A DNA stretch of 50,343 bases from Candidatus Phytoplasma meliae (GCF_016876135.2 NZ_JACAOD020000014.1:1-50343), one strand, 5' to 3'; positions 34,718 through 44,176 are shown, counted from the stretch's first letter. Notes: generated by a model from the sequence alone, not told the origin. Numbers and translations: made by a program.

Positions 34718-37459
34718 ATGAACACAATCTTTAGTCAAAAAACTCCTGAACAATTACTCAAGATGTTTAAAACTGATTTTAATAAAGGACTTTCGCCTCA
34801 AGAAGCCCTGCAAAGATTAACTATTTATGGTAATAATCAAATTAATGCTTTAACTCAGGAAACTTTTTATCAAAAATTAAAAAAACAATTTCAAGATTTA
34901 TTAGTTATTATTTTGTTAATGGCAGCAGCCATTAATTTAACAATCGGTATTTTTCAAAATAAACATGAAGAAATTTATGAAGCATGTTTTATTTTATTCA
35001 TTGTGTTAGGTAATGCTTTGTTAAGTATATATTATGAAAATAAAACTCAACAAGCATTATCTTTTGTTGAAAAAAAAGTAGCTCTTAGGGTTAAAGTTGT
35101 TAGAGATAATAAGCATCTTTTGATTCCTATGGTGAATTTAGTTCCAGGAGATATTGTTATTTTAGAAACAGGCGATTTGGTTTCTGCTGATATGCGTCTT
35201 TTGGAAAGTTTTAATTTAACTGTGGACGAATCTCTTTTTACAGGAGAATCGCAAGCTATTTTAAAACAAGAACTTACTTTGCCGCAAAATAAAAATATAG
35301 CTGATTTATCACTTGTAAATATGGTTTTTATGAATACTGTTGTTTTAAAAGGAAGAGGCAAAGGGTTAGTAGTTGCTACTGGGATGAAAACTGAAATTGG
35401 TAAAATTACTACTTTTATTGCTAAACCTCAAATTACTAAAACTCCTTTAGAACAAAAATTAACTAAATTAATCAAAACTCTAACTTTATTAATATCTATG
35501 ATCGTTATTTTGAATGCTTTGATCGTTTTGTTGAAACAAACTGGGTTTGGTTGTTTGCAATGGGATATTTTACAAAGTACTTTTTTAGATTCGCTTGCTT
35601 TAACAGTTGCTGCTATTCCTGAAGGTTTGCTAATCATTATGACTTTAATTTTGGCTTTAGGAATGAAGAAACTAACTGTTTTAAATGCAATTGTTAAAAA
35701 TTTAAAAACCTTGGAAACTTTAGGGGCTGTTAATGTTATTTGTACTGATAAAACAGGTACTTTAACACAAAATAAGATGACTGTTAAACAAATTATTACT
35801 GCTGATGCGTTAATTGCTGCACTTCCCTTATGTCATGCCTTTTCTCTTAATCCTCATAGATTGATGTTAGAAAAATTAATGCTTTTTGGTGTTTTATGTA
35901 ATGATGCTTTAATTAGTCCCAAGCCTAATCAAAAGTTATTAGAAGTTTTTGCTGATCCTACTGAAAAAGCTTTGATTAATTTAGCTTTATTTTATCAAAT
36001 GGATGTGTTAACTTGGAAAAAAAAATATGTTCGTTTAGGGGAAATTCCTTTTGATGCTCAAAGAAAATTAATGACTACTTTTAATCATAATATGGCAGAA
36101 AATACTATTTATCAAATTACTAAAGGGGCTCCTGAAGTTTTATTAAAAAGAAGTCATCAAGTGATGTATCAAGGGCGCATTATCCCTAAAGATGACAGGA
36201 TTAATCATATTTTAGAAAAACAAATTAGTCAATTAACTCAGCAATCTTTAAGAGTTTTGGGGATAGCTTATAGCATTTTGCCTTTTGATCCTGCTTTTAA
36301 AATTGATCAAGTGTTGCAACCAGAATATAATCTTATTTTTGTAGGAGTGGTAGCTTTAGAAGATCCTATTCGTCCTGAGGTTTTTCAAGCTATTGCCAAA
36401 TGCCAAGCAGCTTATGTGACTCCTATTATGATTACAGGTGATCATCTCCAAACAGCTATGGGGATTGCTCAAAAATTAAATATTTTAGCTACTCGTGATG
36501 ATTTAGCAATTACAGGGGAAACTTTGAATCATTTGTCGGAAGCAGAATTTTTAGATAAGTTAGAATATATTAAAGTTTATGCACGCACTAATCCTCAACA
36601 TAAATTAAAAATAGTAAAAGCTTGGCAAAAAAAAGGTTTTGTGGTATCAATGACAGGTGATGGTGTGAATGATGCTTTAAGTATCAAACAGGCTAATATT
36701 GGTATTGCTATGGGAATTACTGGAACTCATGTTGCTAAAATGGCATCTGATATGATCTTAACAGATGATAATTTTGCTACCATTGTGAAAGCTTTAGAAG
36801 CAGGACGTAATGTTTTTAATAATATTAAAAAAAGCTTAGTTTTTCTTTTAAGTTGTAATGTGGGCGAAATTATGTTAATTTTACTTAGTAATTTATTTGG
36901 TAGTTATTGGTTTGGCGGGGATTTTAAAATTTTAACAGCTTTTCAAATTCTTTGGATTAATTTAGTGACAGATTCCCTAGTAGCAATGGCTTTAGGATTG
37001 GAACCACAAGAACAAAACTTAATGTCTCAAAAACCACGTCAGATGAATGAAAATCTTTTAAATAAAAGTATTTATTATAAAATTATGATTGAAGGCTGCT
37101 TAATTGCTTCATTAGCTTTTTTAGCTGCTTTGGTTGGTTATTATTGGCATGGATACAATCATCAATATGCTCAAACTTTTGCTTTTATGGTACTTGCTAT
37201 TTCTCAATTAATTCATGTTTGGAATTTACGTAGTTTTAAGGTATCTATGTTTAAATTAAAACCTAATCTTGCTTTAAGAAAAGCCTTTGGTATTAGTTTG
37301 TTGTTGCAATTAATAATTATTTTAATCCCTGCTATCAGGTCACTTTTTAAATTAATGCCTTTATCAAGTGTTGATTATTTGATTATTTTCTTTTTTTCCT
37401 TATGTCCTTTAATTGTGGTTGAAATATATAAAAAAATAATGACAAAGAGTTGTGTTTGA
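34718..37459 (+). CDS. P-type Ca2+-transporting ATPase (P2 type)
   Basis: An ATP-driven cation pump of the SERCA/PMCA-like P2 group, probably exporting Ca2+. The 913-residue protein has the actuator motif LFTGES, phosphorylation site CTDKTGTLT (D344), nucleotide-binding KGAPE and hinge MTGDGVNDALS. Calcium-site signatures are present: VAAIPEGL in M4 and NLVTDSLVA in M6. It stands alone between terminators. Phytoplasmas live in phloem sieve elements and insect tissue, where calcium handling matters; the cation choice is inferred from the M4/M6 residues. Confidence 0.92.
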   Translation: MNTIFSQKTPEQLLKMFKTDFNKGLSPQEALQRLTIYGNNQINALTQETFYQKLKKQFQDLLVIILLMAAAINLTIGIFQNKHEEIYEACFILFIVLGNALLSIYYENKTQQALSFVEKKVALRVKVVRDNKHLLIPMVNLVPGDIVILETGDLVSADMRLLESFNLTVDESLFTGESQAILKQELTLPQNKNIADLSLVNMVFMNTVVLKGRGKGLVVATGMKTEIGKITTFIAKPQITKTPLEQKLTKLIKTLTLLISMIVILNALIVLLKQTGFGCLQWDILQSTFLDSLALTVAAIPEGLLIIMTLILALGMKKLTVLNAIVKNLKTLETLGAVNVICTDKTGTLTQNKMTVKQIITADALIAALPLCHAFSLNPHRLMLEKLMLFGVLCNDALISPKPNQKLLEVFADPTEKALINLALFYQMDVLTWKKKYVRLGEIPFDAQRKLMTTFNHNMAENTIYQITKGAPEVLLKRSHQVMYQGRIIPKDDRINHILEKQISQLTQQSLRVLGIAYSILPFDPAFKIDQVLQPEYNLIFVGVVALEDPIRPEVFQAIAKCQAAYVTPIMITGDHLQTAMGIAQKLNILATRDDLAITGETLNHLSEAEFLDKLEYIKVYARTNPQHKLKIVKAWQKKGFVVSMTGDGVNDALSIKQANIGIAMGITGTHVAKMASDMILTDDNFATIVKALEAGRNVFNNIKKSLVFLLSCNVGEIMLILLSNLFGSYWFGGDFKILTAFQILWINLVTDSLVAMALGLEPQEQNLMSQKPRQMNENLLNKSIYYKIMIEGCLIASLAFLAALVGYYWHGYNHQYAQTFAFMVLAISQLIHVWNLRSFKVSMFKLKPNLALRKAFGISLLLQLIIILIPAIRSLFKLMPLSSVDYLIIFFFSLCPLIVVEIYKKIMTKSCV

Positions 37460-37575
37460 TTGATTATTTTTGTTTTTGAAAGATCATTAATATTCGTATT
37501 TGAATATTCAATGATATATCTTTTTTTTATTTTGATAAAATAGGATATGAAATTAAACAGTAATATTAAAAAAAT

Positions 37576-37621
37576 AAAGTTAAACCGTTGATGTTGATAA
37601 AACAAACAGTTTAACTTTTTT
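37576..37621. terminator. Bidirectional terminator between convergent genes
   Basis: AAAGTTAAAC (37576-37585) pairs with GTTTAACTTT (37609-37618), with inner partial pairing, followed by a T-run on the plus strand and preceded by an A-run. Confidence 0.75.
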
Positions 37622-37623
37622 TG

Positions 37624-37893
37624 TTATTTTTTTAAATGTAGGGTTAATTCTAATCTTTCTTTTTGAGCTTTTAAATCTTTTATTTGTTCTTGTAATTGTG
37701 CTTTTTGTTGTGCTAAACCCATGATTTGATTTCTGTTTTGTTTAAAAATAACACCACCATTATAAACAGTCATCAAGAAATAACAACCTCCAAATGTTAA
37801 TATTGATCCAACTATTTGCGCACCACTTAACTTAAAAGGGGTTTTGACTTCGGGATGTGAATAACCTTGTTGTTGATAATATGATCCTTGCAT
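37624..37893 (-). CDS. Small Tyr/Gln-rich membrane protein with coiled coil (paralog A)
   Basis: The 89-residue protein has a short Tyr/Gln-rich N-terminus (MQGSYYQQQGYSHPEV), KLSG, one membrane helix (about 25-48) and a charged coiled coil (QKAQLQEQIKDLKAQKERLE). The next upstream gene has the same layout, with the shared KLSG before the helix, so the two are probably ancient duplicates. AAGGAG lies 14 nt before the ATG. Second gene of a minus-strand pair behind the poly-T promoter. Function unknown. Confidence 0.75.
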   Translation of the reverse strand: MQGSYYQQQGYSHPEVKTPFKLSGAQIVGSILTFGGCYFLMTVYNGGVIFKQNRNQIMGLAQQKAQLQEQIKDLKAQKERLELTLHLKK

Positions 37894-37949
37894 AATTAAT
37901 TGCTTTTCTCCTTATATTGATTTTTAATATAATATTAATTATTTTTTAT

Positions 37950-38234
37950 TTAATCTTGTTTTTGATAAGCTAATGATTTAGTGATATCTACATCTTTTTC
38001 TAATTGTTTTAAATTTTGTTGTAATTGCATAATTTCAGATATAAGTTGTTGTTTTTTCATATTTTGTATTTGAATATCTCTATTATAAGCCAAAGTTTTG
38101 AATAAAGGATATGTCATAATTAAACCAATTCCGAAAGTTGAAATACCTATAATAATCCATATTATTTTGGCAACACCACTTAATTTACATACATAAATTT
38201 CTTCTCCAAGATATTCATTTTGATAATTATACAT
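37950..38234 (-). CDS. Small Tyr-rich membrane protein with coiled coil (paralog B)
   Basis: The 94-residue protein: Tyr-rich start (MYNYQNEYLGEEIYVC), KLSG, one membrane helix (about 23-45) and a coiled coil (QQLISEIMQLQQNLKQLEKD). GGGG lies 6 nt before the ATG. Its leader contains a 54-bp tandem duplication and starts at a promoter nearly identical to that of the DUF2963 operon. The shared promoter suggests joint expression with surface proteins. I do not recognise a named family. Confidence 0.75.
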   Translation of the reverse strand: MYNYQNEYLGEEIYVCKLSGVAKIIWIIIGISTFGIGLIMTYPLFKTLAYNRDIQIQNMKKQQLISEIMQLQQNLKQLEKDVDITKSLAYQKQD

Positions 38235-38273
38235 TTTTTCCCCTTTTTACTCCCTTTTCTTTTTCTTTTTATT

Positions 38274-38380
38274 GCAATAGTAATCTTTTCTCTTTTATGA
38301 GATTAAAAAAACAATTACTAGCTATATGCAATAGTAATCTTTTCTCTTTTATGAGATTAAAAAAACAATTACTAGCTATA
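38274..38380 (-). repeat. 54-bp tandem duplication in the leader of the small membrane protein pair
   Basis: Bases 38274-38326 are repeated exactly at 38328-38380 (unit 54 bp, one base differing at the unit end). Each copy holds AGTAAT and ATTACT arms about 30 nt apart, so the minus-strand leader RNA would carry two successive hairpins. Confidence 0.93.
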
Positions 38381-38409
38381 ATTATACACGAAAAACAAAA
38401 AAAAACAAG
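38381..38409 (-). promoter_or_regulatory. Poly-T spacer promoter of the small membrane protein pair
   Basis: On the minus strand: -35 CTTGTT/TTGTTT (38409-38403), a 15-nt tract of nine T, G, five T, and -10 TATAAT (38386 to 38381). From 38419 to 38380 it is 37/40 identical, without gaps, to 45329-45368. Confidence 0.75.
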
Positions 38410-38660
38410 TTTTATACTCACACAACCTTTATATCTCAGCAATCCACTTAGCTTTTTATATTTTAAAAAAATATTATCAATAACGATTAGTGTTATCGGT
38501 TGGCGTTATTAAAACAATAATGATTATGAAATAACTGATATGTTTTATATTTATATGATATGTCAATGATATTTATTGACGCATTACATTAAATTTGTGT
38601 ATCCCCTTTAACACTAAAAACACATTAAACAACTTTATTATAAGAAAATGCAATAAAAAC

Positions 38661-38751
38661 TTGACTATTGCTCTCTTTTTTTATAAAATATTAGTGATGG
38701 TAAAACAGTGATAGCTAAAATCATTAAAAAAATCTCTGGTCTTTAAGAGAC
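38661..38751 (+). promoter_or_regulatory. rpsD promoter and possible leader hairpin
   Basis: TTGACT (38661-38666), 17-bp spacer, TAAAAT (38684-38689) is the best classical promoter in the gap. Downstream GTCT (38739-38742) and AGAC (38748-38751), followed by TTTT, form a small terminator-like hairpin about 105 nt before rpsD. S4 represses its own mRNA in other bacteria; a known S4-binding fold was not recognised. The rest of 38410-38660 shows no gene. Confidence 0.5.
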
Positions 38752-38854
38752 TTTTCTAAGTAATTCTTTGCTGTTTGAGAAAGAAAGGAAAGCAGGTGAT
38801 TGTTAATGATTGAAGTTATGAAACTTTACCTTAATAAAAGGAGAGTTAAAACTA

Positions 38855-39451
38855 ATGTCAAGATATACAGGTTCACTTTGGAAGGTTTCAAGACGTCTTA
38901 ATTATTCTGTGACAGAAACCGGAAAAGAATTACGTAAAAGAGCTTATGCGCCAGGACAACACGGTCAAAAGCGTTCTAAATTAAGTAATTATGGGTTACA
39001 ATTACAAGAAAAGCAAAAATTACGTTTTACTTATGGCGTATCAGAAAAGCAATTTCGTAAAATTTTTGAAAACGCTAGTAAATTAAAAGGTATTCATGGT
39101 GAAATGTTTTTGATATTATTAGAATCACGCCTTGATAATGTGGTTTATCGTTTGGGTTTTGCCAAAACTCGAGCACAAGCAAGACAGTTAGTTAATCATG
39201 GCCATATTTTGGTTAATGGTAAAAAAACCGACATTGCTTCTTATCGTTTGAAACCAGGAGAAACTGTTACTTTAAGAGAAAAATCAAAAAATTTAAAGAT
39301 TGTTGAAGAAGCTTTGAAAAGTAAATTTGTTCGTTTGGATTATGTTTCTTTAGATAAACAATTAGTTGGCAAATATGTTAGATATCCTCAAAGAAATGAA
39401 TTTTTGTCTGAAATCAATGAACAATTAATAGTTGAATATTATAATAGATAA
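38855..39451 (+). CDS. rpsD: 30S ribosomal protein S4
   Basis: S4 nucleates 16S rRNA folding of the 30S body. The 198-residue protein has the typical [17 protein letters not shown] start, the [14 protein letters not shown] segment and the S4 RNA-binding domain [34 protein letters not shown]. No zinc-finger cysteines are present (C-minus type). AAAGGAGAG precedes the ATG. It is a monocistronic gene with its own promoter and terminator, as in Bacillus. Confidence 0.98.
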   Translation: MSRYTGSLWKVSRRLNYSVTETGKELRKRAYAPGQHGQKRSKLSNYGLQLQEKQKLRFTYGVSEKQFRKIFENASKLKGIHGEMFLILLESRLDNVVYRLGFAKTRAQARQLVNHGHILVNGKKTDIASYRLKPGETVTLREKSKNLKIVEEALKSKFVRLDYVSLDKQLVGKYVRYPQRNEFLSEINEQLIVEYYNR

Positions 39452-39454
39452 TTT

Positions 39455-39482
39455 AAACACCCTTTGAAATAGGGTGTTTTTT
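39455..39482 (+). terminator. rpsD terminator
   Basis: AAACACCCT (39455-39463) pairs with AGGGTGTTT (39471-39479), 7-nt loop, followed by T-run. Confidence 0.9.
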
Positions 39483-39621
39483 GTGTAATGTTTTTTTGTC
39501 GCTTCACAAAACAACTTTATTAAACCAACCTGAATCCATATTATATTTTAAAGTTTCTTTCGTTCCATTATTTTATTATTTTGACAATCAGAATATTTAG
39601 AAACAAGGAGAAACATTTATT

Positions 39622-39717
39622 TTGAGGATTACTCAAATGGTAGTAACACGTTTATTTTACTCTTTTTTTAATCACTTTACTGCTTCGCCCTTTTTCGAAA
39701 AAACGTCATTTATATGA
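39622..39717 (+). CDS. Possible 31-codon leader ORF before the Mg2+ ATPase
   Basis: A TTG at 39622, 11 nt after AAGGAG (39605-39610), opens a 31-codon frame (MRITQMVVTRLFYSFF...) ending TGA 39715-39717, 53 nt before the pump gene. The good ribosome-binding site is the only reason to list it. Leader peptides control mgtA in some bacteria, but no sequence similarity is claimed. TTGACA at 39581-39586 lacks a partner -10. The rest of the gap shows nothing clear. Confidence 0.25.
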   Translation: MRITQMVVTRLFYSFFNHFTASPFFEKTSFI

Positions 39718-39770
39718 TTTCAGTTTTGTTATATTTTTAACAAATCTAAAAAAAAGGACTATTTATTATT

Positions 39771-42428
39771 ATGAAAAAAAATTATTTTTCACGTGAAGAA
39801 ACGATTAATTTTCTTCAAAAAACAAGTCATCAAAGTGCAGAAATAACTTTGCAAACTTTGGGTTCCTCGTCTAAAGGTTTAGATAATGCCATAGTTTCTT
39901 TGCAAAGAAATTTATATGGCCTTAATGTTTTATCAGAGGAGAATAAACATAATTGTTTTAAAAAAATATTGCAAATGGCCCTTTCCCCCTTTAATATTAT
40001 TTTATTAATTTTAATGGTAGCCTCTTTGATTAATGATGTCATCATTCCTTCTCGATCAGAAGAAAAAAGCTTTACCACCATCATTATTACTGCAATTATG
40101 TTTATTAGTTCTTTGATTGTTCAATTTACTCAAGAAAATAAATATTTAAAAATTACGTCACAGTTAAAGCAATTAGTCCAAAATACAACCGCTGTGAAAC
40201 GAAATGGTCAAAAACAAGAAATTCCTTTAGAAGAAGTGGTTCCTGGAGATATTGTTCTTTTGGCTGCAGGCGATATTATTCCTGCTGATATGAAATTGCT
40301 TGAAACTAAGGATTTTTTTGTTAAAACTACTACTTTTACTGGTGAATCAGAACCTATTGAAAAAAAAGCTCAATCGCAAAGTCAATATGATAATATCTTA
40401 GAAGATCAAAGATTAGTTTTGGCAGGAACGACAGTTATTTCTGGTTATGCAACAGGAATTGTTGTTTTAACTGGTAAAAATACTTATTTAGGACATATTA
40501 GTAAAACCATTAATCAAAAAAAAGAACTTTCTTATTTAGATACTAATTTAAATGCTATTTCTAAGTTATTAATTGTATGCATTGTTTTAATGACCCCCTT
40601 GGTTTTTTTATTGAATTTTTCTAAGAATTCAGCGAATTCATCCCTTTTACAATCTATCTTATTTGCTTTAACGATTGCTTTTGGATTAACCCCTAAAATG
40701 CTTCCTTTAATTATTGCCACTTCTTTTTCCAAGGGAATCGTTTCTTTATCTAAAAGCAAAGTGATTGTTAAAAATTTAAACGCTATTTCTAGTTTTGGAG
40801 CTATGAATGTTTTATTTACTGATAAAACAGGAACTTTAACTCAAGATCAAGTTTTTTTAGAAGATTTTTTAGATTTAAGCGGAACTAGGAATTTTCGTAT
40901 TTTAAGACATGCTTATTTAAATAGTTTTTTTCAAACAGGATTGAAAAGTTTAATTGATGAAGCAATTATTACTAAAATGGGCAATCATGAAGCTCATCAA
41001 GTTTCTTTGCAAAATCTTTCTCAACGATTTGTTAAAGTTGATGAAATACCTTTTGATTTTACTAGAAGAAGAATGAGTGTAGTTATTGAGGATCAATCTC
41101 AAAGACAACAAATGATTACTAAAGGCGCTATTGAAGAGATTCTTGATGTTTGTGATTATTTAGAATTGGAAGGAACTATTAAACCTTTAACTAAAACAGA
41201 GAAACAATTAGTTTTAGAAAAAACAACGCTTTATAATCAAAAAGGATTGCGTGTGGTAGGAGTAGCTCAAAAACAAATTATTCCTAATCAAACTCCTATT
41301 GAAGAGCAACAAATGGTGTTAATCGGGTTATTAACTTTTTTAGATCCGATTAAACCTAGTTCTACCCACGCTATCGCTTTATTGCATCAAAAAGGGATTA
41401 TTGTTAAAATTTTAACAGGTGATAATGAAGTTTTAACTAAAGCGATTGCTCAAAAATTAAATATTGATACTACTTATTGTTTACAAGGTCATATTGTTGA
41501 TCAACTTAGTGATGAATCGTTATATGAACAAGCTCAAAAAACCTATTTATTTATTAAATTGTCGCCGGAGCACAAAGCTAGGATTGTTGGTCTTTTTCAA
41601 AGAAAAGGTAAAGTTGTTGGTTTTATGGGTGATGGCATTAATGATGCTTTGGCTATGAAAAAAGCAGATTTAGGTATTTGTGTTGATACTGGTGCTGAAA
41701 TTACTAAGGAAATAGCTGATATTATTCTTTTAGAAAAACAATTAAACGTGTTAGAAAAAGGAGTAACAGAAGGTCGTAAAACTTATACTAATGCTATTAA
41801 ATATATTAAATTTACTTTATCTGCTAATTTTGGTAATTGTTTAAGTATTTTGTTAGCTAGTTATTTTTTGCCTTTTCAACCGATGTTAGTTTTACAAATT
41901 TTATTTTTAGATTTAGTTTATGATTTGATTTGTTTTTCGATCCCTTTTGATAATGTGGAATCATTTTATTTAAAAAAACCGTGTAAATTTGATTTTAAAA
42001 ATATTAAAAATTTTATGTTGTGGTTTGGCTTCCTTTCCTTTTTAATCGATTTGTTATTTTTAATAGGGTTAAAATATATCTTTAATGAGGCAGCGTCTGA
42101 ATCTTTACTTCAAACTAGTTGGTTTATTTTTTCGATGTGGTCACAAACGTTAACCCTTTTCTTATTAAGAACTGATAAAATTTTTCCTAAAAAAGGACCC
42201 CATAATCTTCCTTCTTTTGGGATTATGATTTGTTCTGTCATAGGTTTAATTATTGCTACTATATCTCCTTGTGTCCCTTTAATTGCTATACCTTTGAAGT
42301 TAGAGAAAAACATTTTTAGTTCTCATCGAGACATTTGCTTTTTTCTAATTTTATTATTAATCTTTTATGCTTTGGCGATGCTTTGGGCTAAAAAATTCTT
42401 TATTAAAAAAAATAAACAATTATTATAA
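39771..42428 (+). CDS. mgtA: P-type Mg2+-importing ATPase (MgtA-like, P3B)
   Basis: An MgtA/MgtB-type pump, probably for Mg2+ entry. The 885-residue protein has TTTFTGESEP, phosphorylation site FTDKTGTLT (D351) and hinge FMGDGINDALAMKKADLG followed by VDTGAEITKEIADIILLEK, as in MgtA. The M4 motif reads GLTPKMLP with K309, where MgtA enzymes usually have Glu (TPEMLP). This membrane-buried charge reversal could change ion binding. AAGGA lies 11 nt before the ATG. No M-box riboswitch was recognised upstream. Confidence 0.88.
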   Translation: MKKNYFSREETINFLQKTSHQSAEITLQTLGSSSKGLDNAIVSLQRNLYGLNVLSEENKHNCFKKILQMALSPFNIILLILMVASLINDVIIPSRSEEKSFTTIIITAIMFISSLIVQFTQENKYLKITSQLKQLVQNTTAVKRNGQKQEIPLEEVVPGDIVLLAAGDIIPADMKLLETKDFFVKTTTFTGESEPIEKKAQSQSQYDNILEDQRLVLAGTTVISGYATGIVVLTGKNTYLGHISKTINQKKELSYLDTNLNAISKLLIVCIVLMTPLVFLLNFSKNSANSSLLQSILFALTIAFGLTPKMLPLIIATSFSKGIVSLSKSKVIVKNLNAISSFGAMNVLFTDKTGTLTQDQVFLEDFLDLSGTRNFRILRHAYLNSFFQTGLKSLIDEAIITKMGNHEAHQVSLQNLSQRFVKVDEIPFDFTRRRMSVVIEDQSQRQQMITKGAIEEILDVCDYLELEGTIKPLTKTEKQLVLEKTTLYNQKGLRVVGVAQKQIIPNQTPIEEQQMVLIGLLTFLDPIKPSSTHAIALLHQKGIIVKILTGDNEVLTKAIAQKLNIDTTYCLQGHIVDQLSDESLYEQAQKTYLFIKLSPEHKARIVGLFQRKGKVVGFMGDGINDALAMKKADLGICVDTGAEITKEIADIILLEKQLNVLEKGVTEGRKTYTNAIKYIKFTLSANFGNCLSILLASYFLPFQPMLVLQILFLDLVYDLICFSIPFDNVESFYLKKPCKFDFKNIKNFMLWFGFLSFLIDLLFLIGLKYIFNEAASESLLQTSWFIFSMWSQTLTLFLLRTDKIFPKKGPHNLPSFGIMICSVIGLIIATISPCVPLIAIPLKLEKNIFSSHRDICFFLILLLIFYALAMLWAKKFFIKKNKQLL

Positions 42429-42514
42429 TATTTGATATTGGGGTGTTAATTGTGAATGCATCTTGCCTCCCCCTTCCTATTTCTTGACACCTCAAATATT
42501 TGGAAAGGTTTTTT

Positions 42515-43288
42515 ATGTTTGGTTCTCCCTTTTTAACTTTTTTATTTTTGACCTTAATGTTGATTTTTGGTCATTTTTTCCTGGTAAAATATCAAATTTT
42601 AAAAATCTTATACCTTTTTTTGTGGTCTTTTTCTCTTACTCATCTTTTATTAAAATCGCATCACTCTTCCATTGATAAGTTTTTTCAAGATAGCTTTAAT
42701 GTAAAAATTACAGATTATTTTTATGATACTTTATTAAATTTTATTTTACTAAGTATTATTATTATCAAAGCTCCTTATTTAAGAGTAGTTTTGAATAATT
42801 GGAGCAAACATTGGGTTGTTAAAAGAAGAAATATTTTTATGGGAGGCGATAAAACTCAAAAAGAAATTATTAAAACAGTAATAGAACTCTCTTCTCATAA
42901 GATAGGTGCTTTAATTACTATTGAAAAAAATAGTACTTTAGAACAATATGCTCAAAAAGCTATTTTAATTAATGGTGATGTTTCTAAAGAGTTGTTATTA
43001 AATATTTTTACCCCTAATACTCCCTTGCATGATGGAGCTGTGATTGTGAGAGGTGATAAAATTTTGTGTGCTAGTGCTTATTTCACCCTATCCTCAGCTA
43101 ATGATAATTTTGATAAAAAAACAGGTTCACGTCATCGTGCTGCTTTAGGGATTAGCGAAACTACTGATAGTATGACTATTGTTGTTTCTGAGGAAACGGG
43201 TAATATTTCTATTGCTTTAGAAGGGATTATGATTAAAATTAACGAAAAAACAAAACTTCAAGAATATTTAGCAATTTTTATGAATTAA
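42515..43288 (+). CDS. cdaA: Diadenylate cyclase CdaA (c-di-AMP synthase)
   Basis: Makes c-di-AMP from two ATP; the messenger controls K+ and osmotic balance in low-GC Gram-positives. The 258-residue membrane enzyme has about three N-terminal helices, then the DAC domain with HKIGALITIE, DGA (173-175 in PLHDGAVIVRG) and RHR (206-208). The ATG at 42515 follows GAAAGG at 6 nt; an in-frame TTG at 42500 lies upstream of that site. No cdaR or glmM is adjacent. No phosphodiesterase gene is in the window. Confidence 0.95.
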   Translation: MFGSPFLTFLFLTLMLIFGHFFLVKYQILKILYLFLWSFSLTHLLLKSHHSSIDKFFQDSFNVKITDYFYDTLLNFILLSIIIIKAPYLRVVLNNWSKHWVVKRRNIFMGGDKTQKEIIKTVIELSSHKIGALITIEKNSTLEQYAQKAILINGDVSKELLLNIFTPNTPLHDGAVIVRGDKILCASAYFTLSSANDNFDKKTGSRHRAALGISETTDSMTIVVSEETGNISIALEGIMIKINEKTKLQEYLAIFMN

Positions 43289-43309
43289 AACAGAAAAAAG
43301 AGGGACAAA

Positions 43310-44176
43310 ATGCAAAAAAGAAAATTTGGAATTGTGGTTGATTCTACTTGTGGCAGTAATTATGGTAAAAATTTATTTAATGATATTTCCATAGTTCCTT
43401 TAACTGTGATGGTTGATGGACAAGATTATATTGACGGTACCATCGATAATGAAAAATTACTTCAATTTATTGATCAAAAACGTAAGGTGACTACTAGTCA
43501 ACCTAATCCAGAGCTTTTTATTCAAGCTTTTCAAAAACAATTTGATTTAGGTTATCAACATATTATTTGTTTAACTTTGTCACATAAATTAAGTGGAACT
43601 GTTAATAGTGCTCTTTTGGCTAAAAAGATATTAAATGAATCAAGAATTACTGTGATTGATACTGAAAATGTTGGTCCTGCAGTTATTTTCGCTTTAAAAA
43701 GAATTCATTATTTATTAGAGCAAAATCCTAATATTATCCCTCAAGCATTAGCTTTACAAATTAAACAAGAACAAGATCAAGGGGTCTTATTTTGTACTGT
43801 TGAAAACTTAAAAATATTAGCTTATAATGGGCGTATTAGTAAATTTAGGGCTCTTCTGGGCAATCTTTTAAGGGTTCATACTATTTTGAAATTTCAAAAA
43901 AGTATTTTATTGATAGAAAAGAAAGTTCGTAGTTTTAAAAAATGTCTTGATTATTTAATTAACAAAAGCATAGATTGTAAAACATCCAATAATATATTAG
44001 ATATACAAGTGATTTATGTTGATGATGATCGAAATGCACAAGAACTTATGACTCAAATTAAGAAAATAGGTGATCCTCAAATTCAAATTTCGTTGTATGG
44101 AAAAATTTCTTCTGTTATAGCTGCTCATATTGGTTATAAAGGTTTTGGCTTATATATTAATGAAATTAAAAAATAA
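43310..44176 (+). CDS. degV: DegV family fatty-acid-binding protein
   Basis: DegV/FakB-type proteins bind a fatty acid, often for phosphorylation by a FakA kinase. The 288-residue protein begins KFGIVVDSTCGS and has VTTSQPNPELF and the acyl-site SHKLSGTVNSA, followed by the typical helical second half. In phytoplasmas, which cannot make fatty acids, such a protein could handle host lipids; that role is inferred. It starts 22 nt after cdaA, probably in the same transcript. Confidence 0.93.
   Translation: MQKRKFGIVVDSTCGSNYGKNLFNDISIVPLTVMVDGQDYIDGTIDNEKLLQFIDQKRKVTTSQPNPELFIQAFQKQFDLGYQHIICLTLSHKLSGTVNSALLAKKILNESRITVIDTENVGPAVIFALKRIHYLLEQNPNIIPQALALQIKQEQDQGVLFCTVENLKILAYNGRISKFRALLGNLLRVHTILKFQKSILLIEKKVRSFKKCLDYLINKSIDCKTSNNILDIQVIYVDDDRNAQELMTQIKKIGDPQIQISLYGKISSVIAAHIGYKGFGLYINEIKK

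Noticed and set aside
38297..38512. 71-codon plus-strand frame across the 54-bp duplication
   Set aside because: The frame only exists because the unit is a multiple of three; it has no ribosome-binding site and lies in the divergent promoter and leader region.
39483..39770. M-box magnesium riboswitch before the Mg2+ pump
   Set aside because: The gap is AT-rich and lacks recognisable M-box helices or conserved words.
20..42501. 15-base word ACACCTCAAATATTT at 20-34 and again at 42487-42501, as a possible dispersed repeat
   Set aside because: Similarity stops at once on both sides, and AT-rich 15-mers recur by chance in 50 kb.
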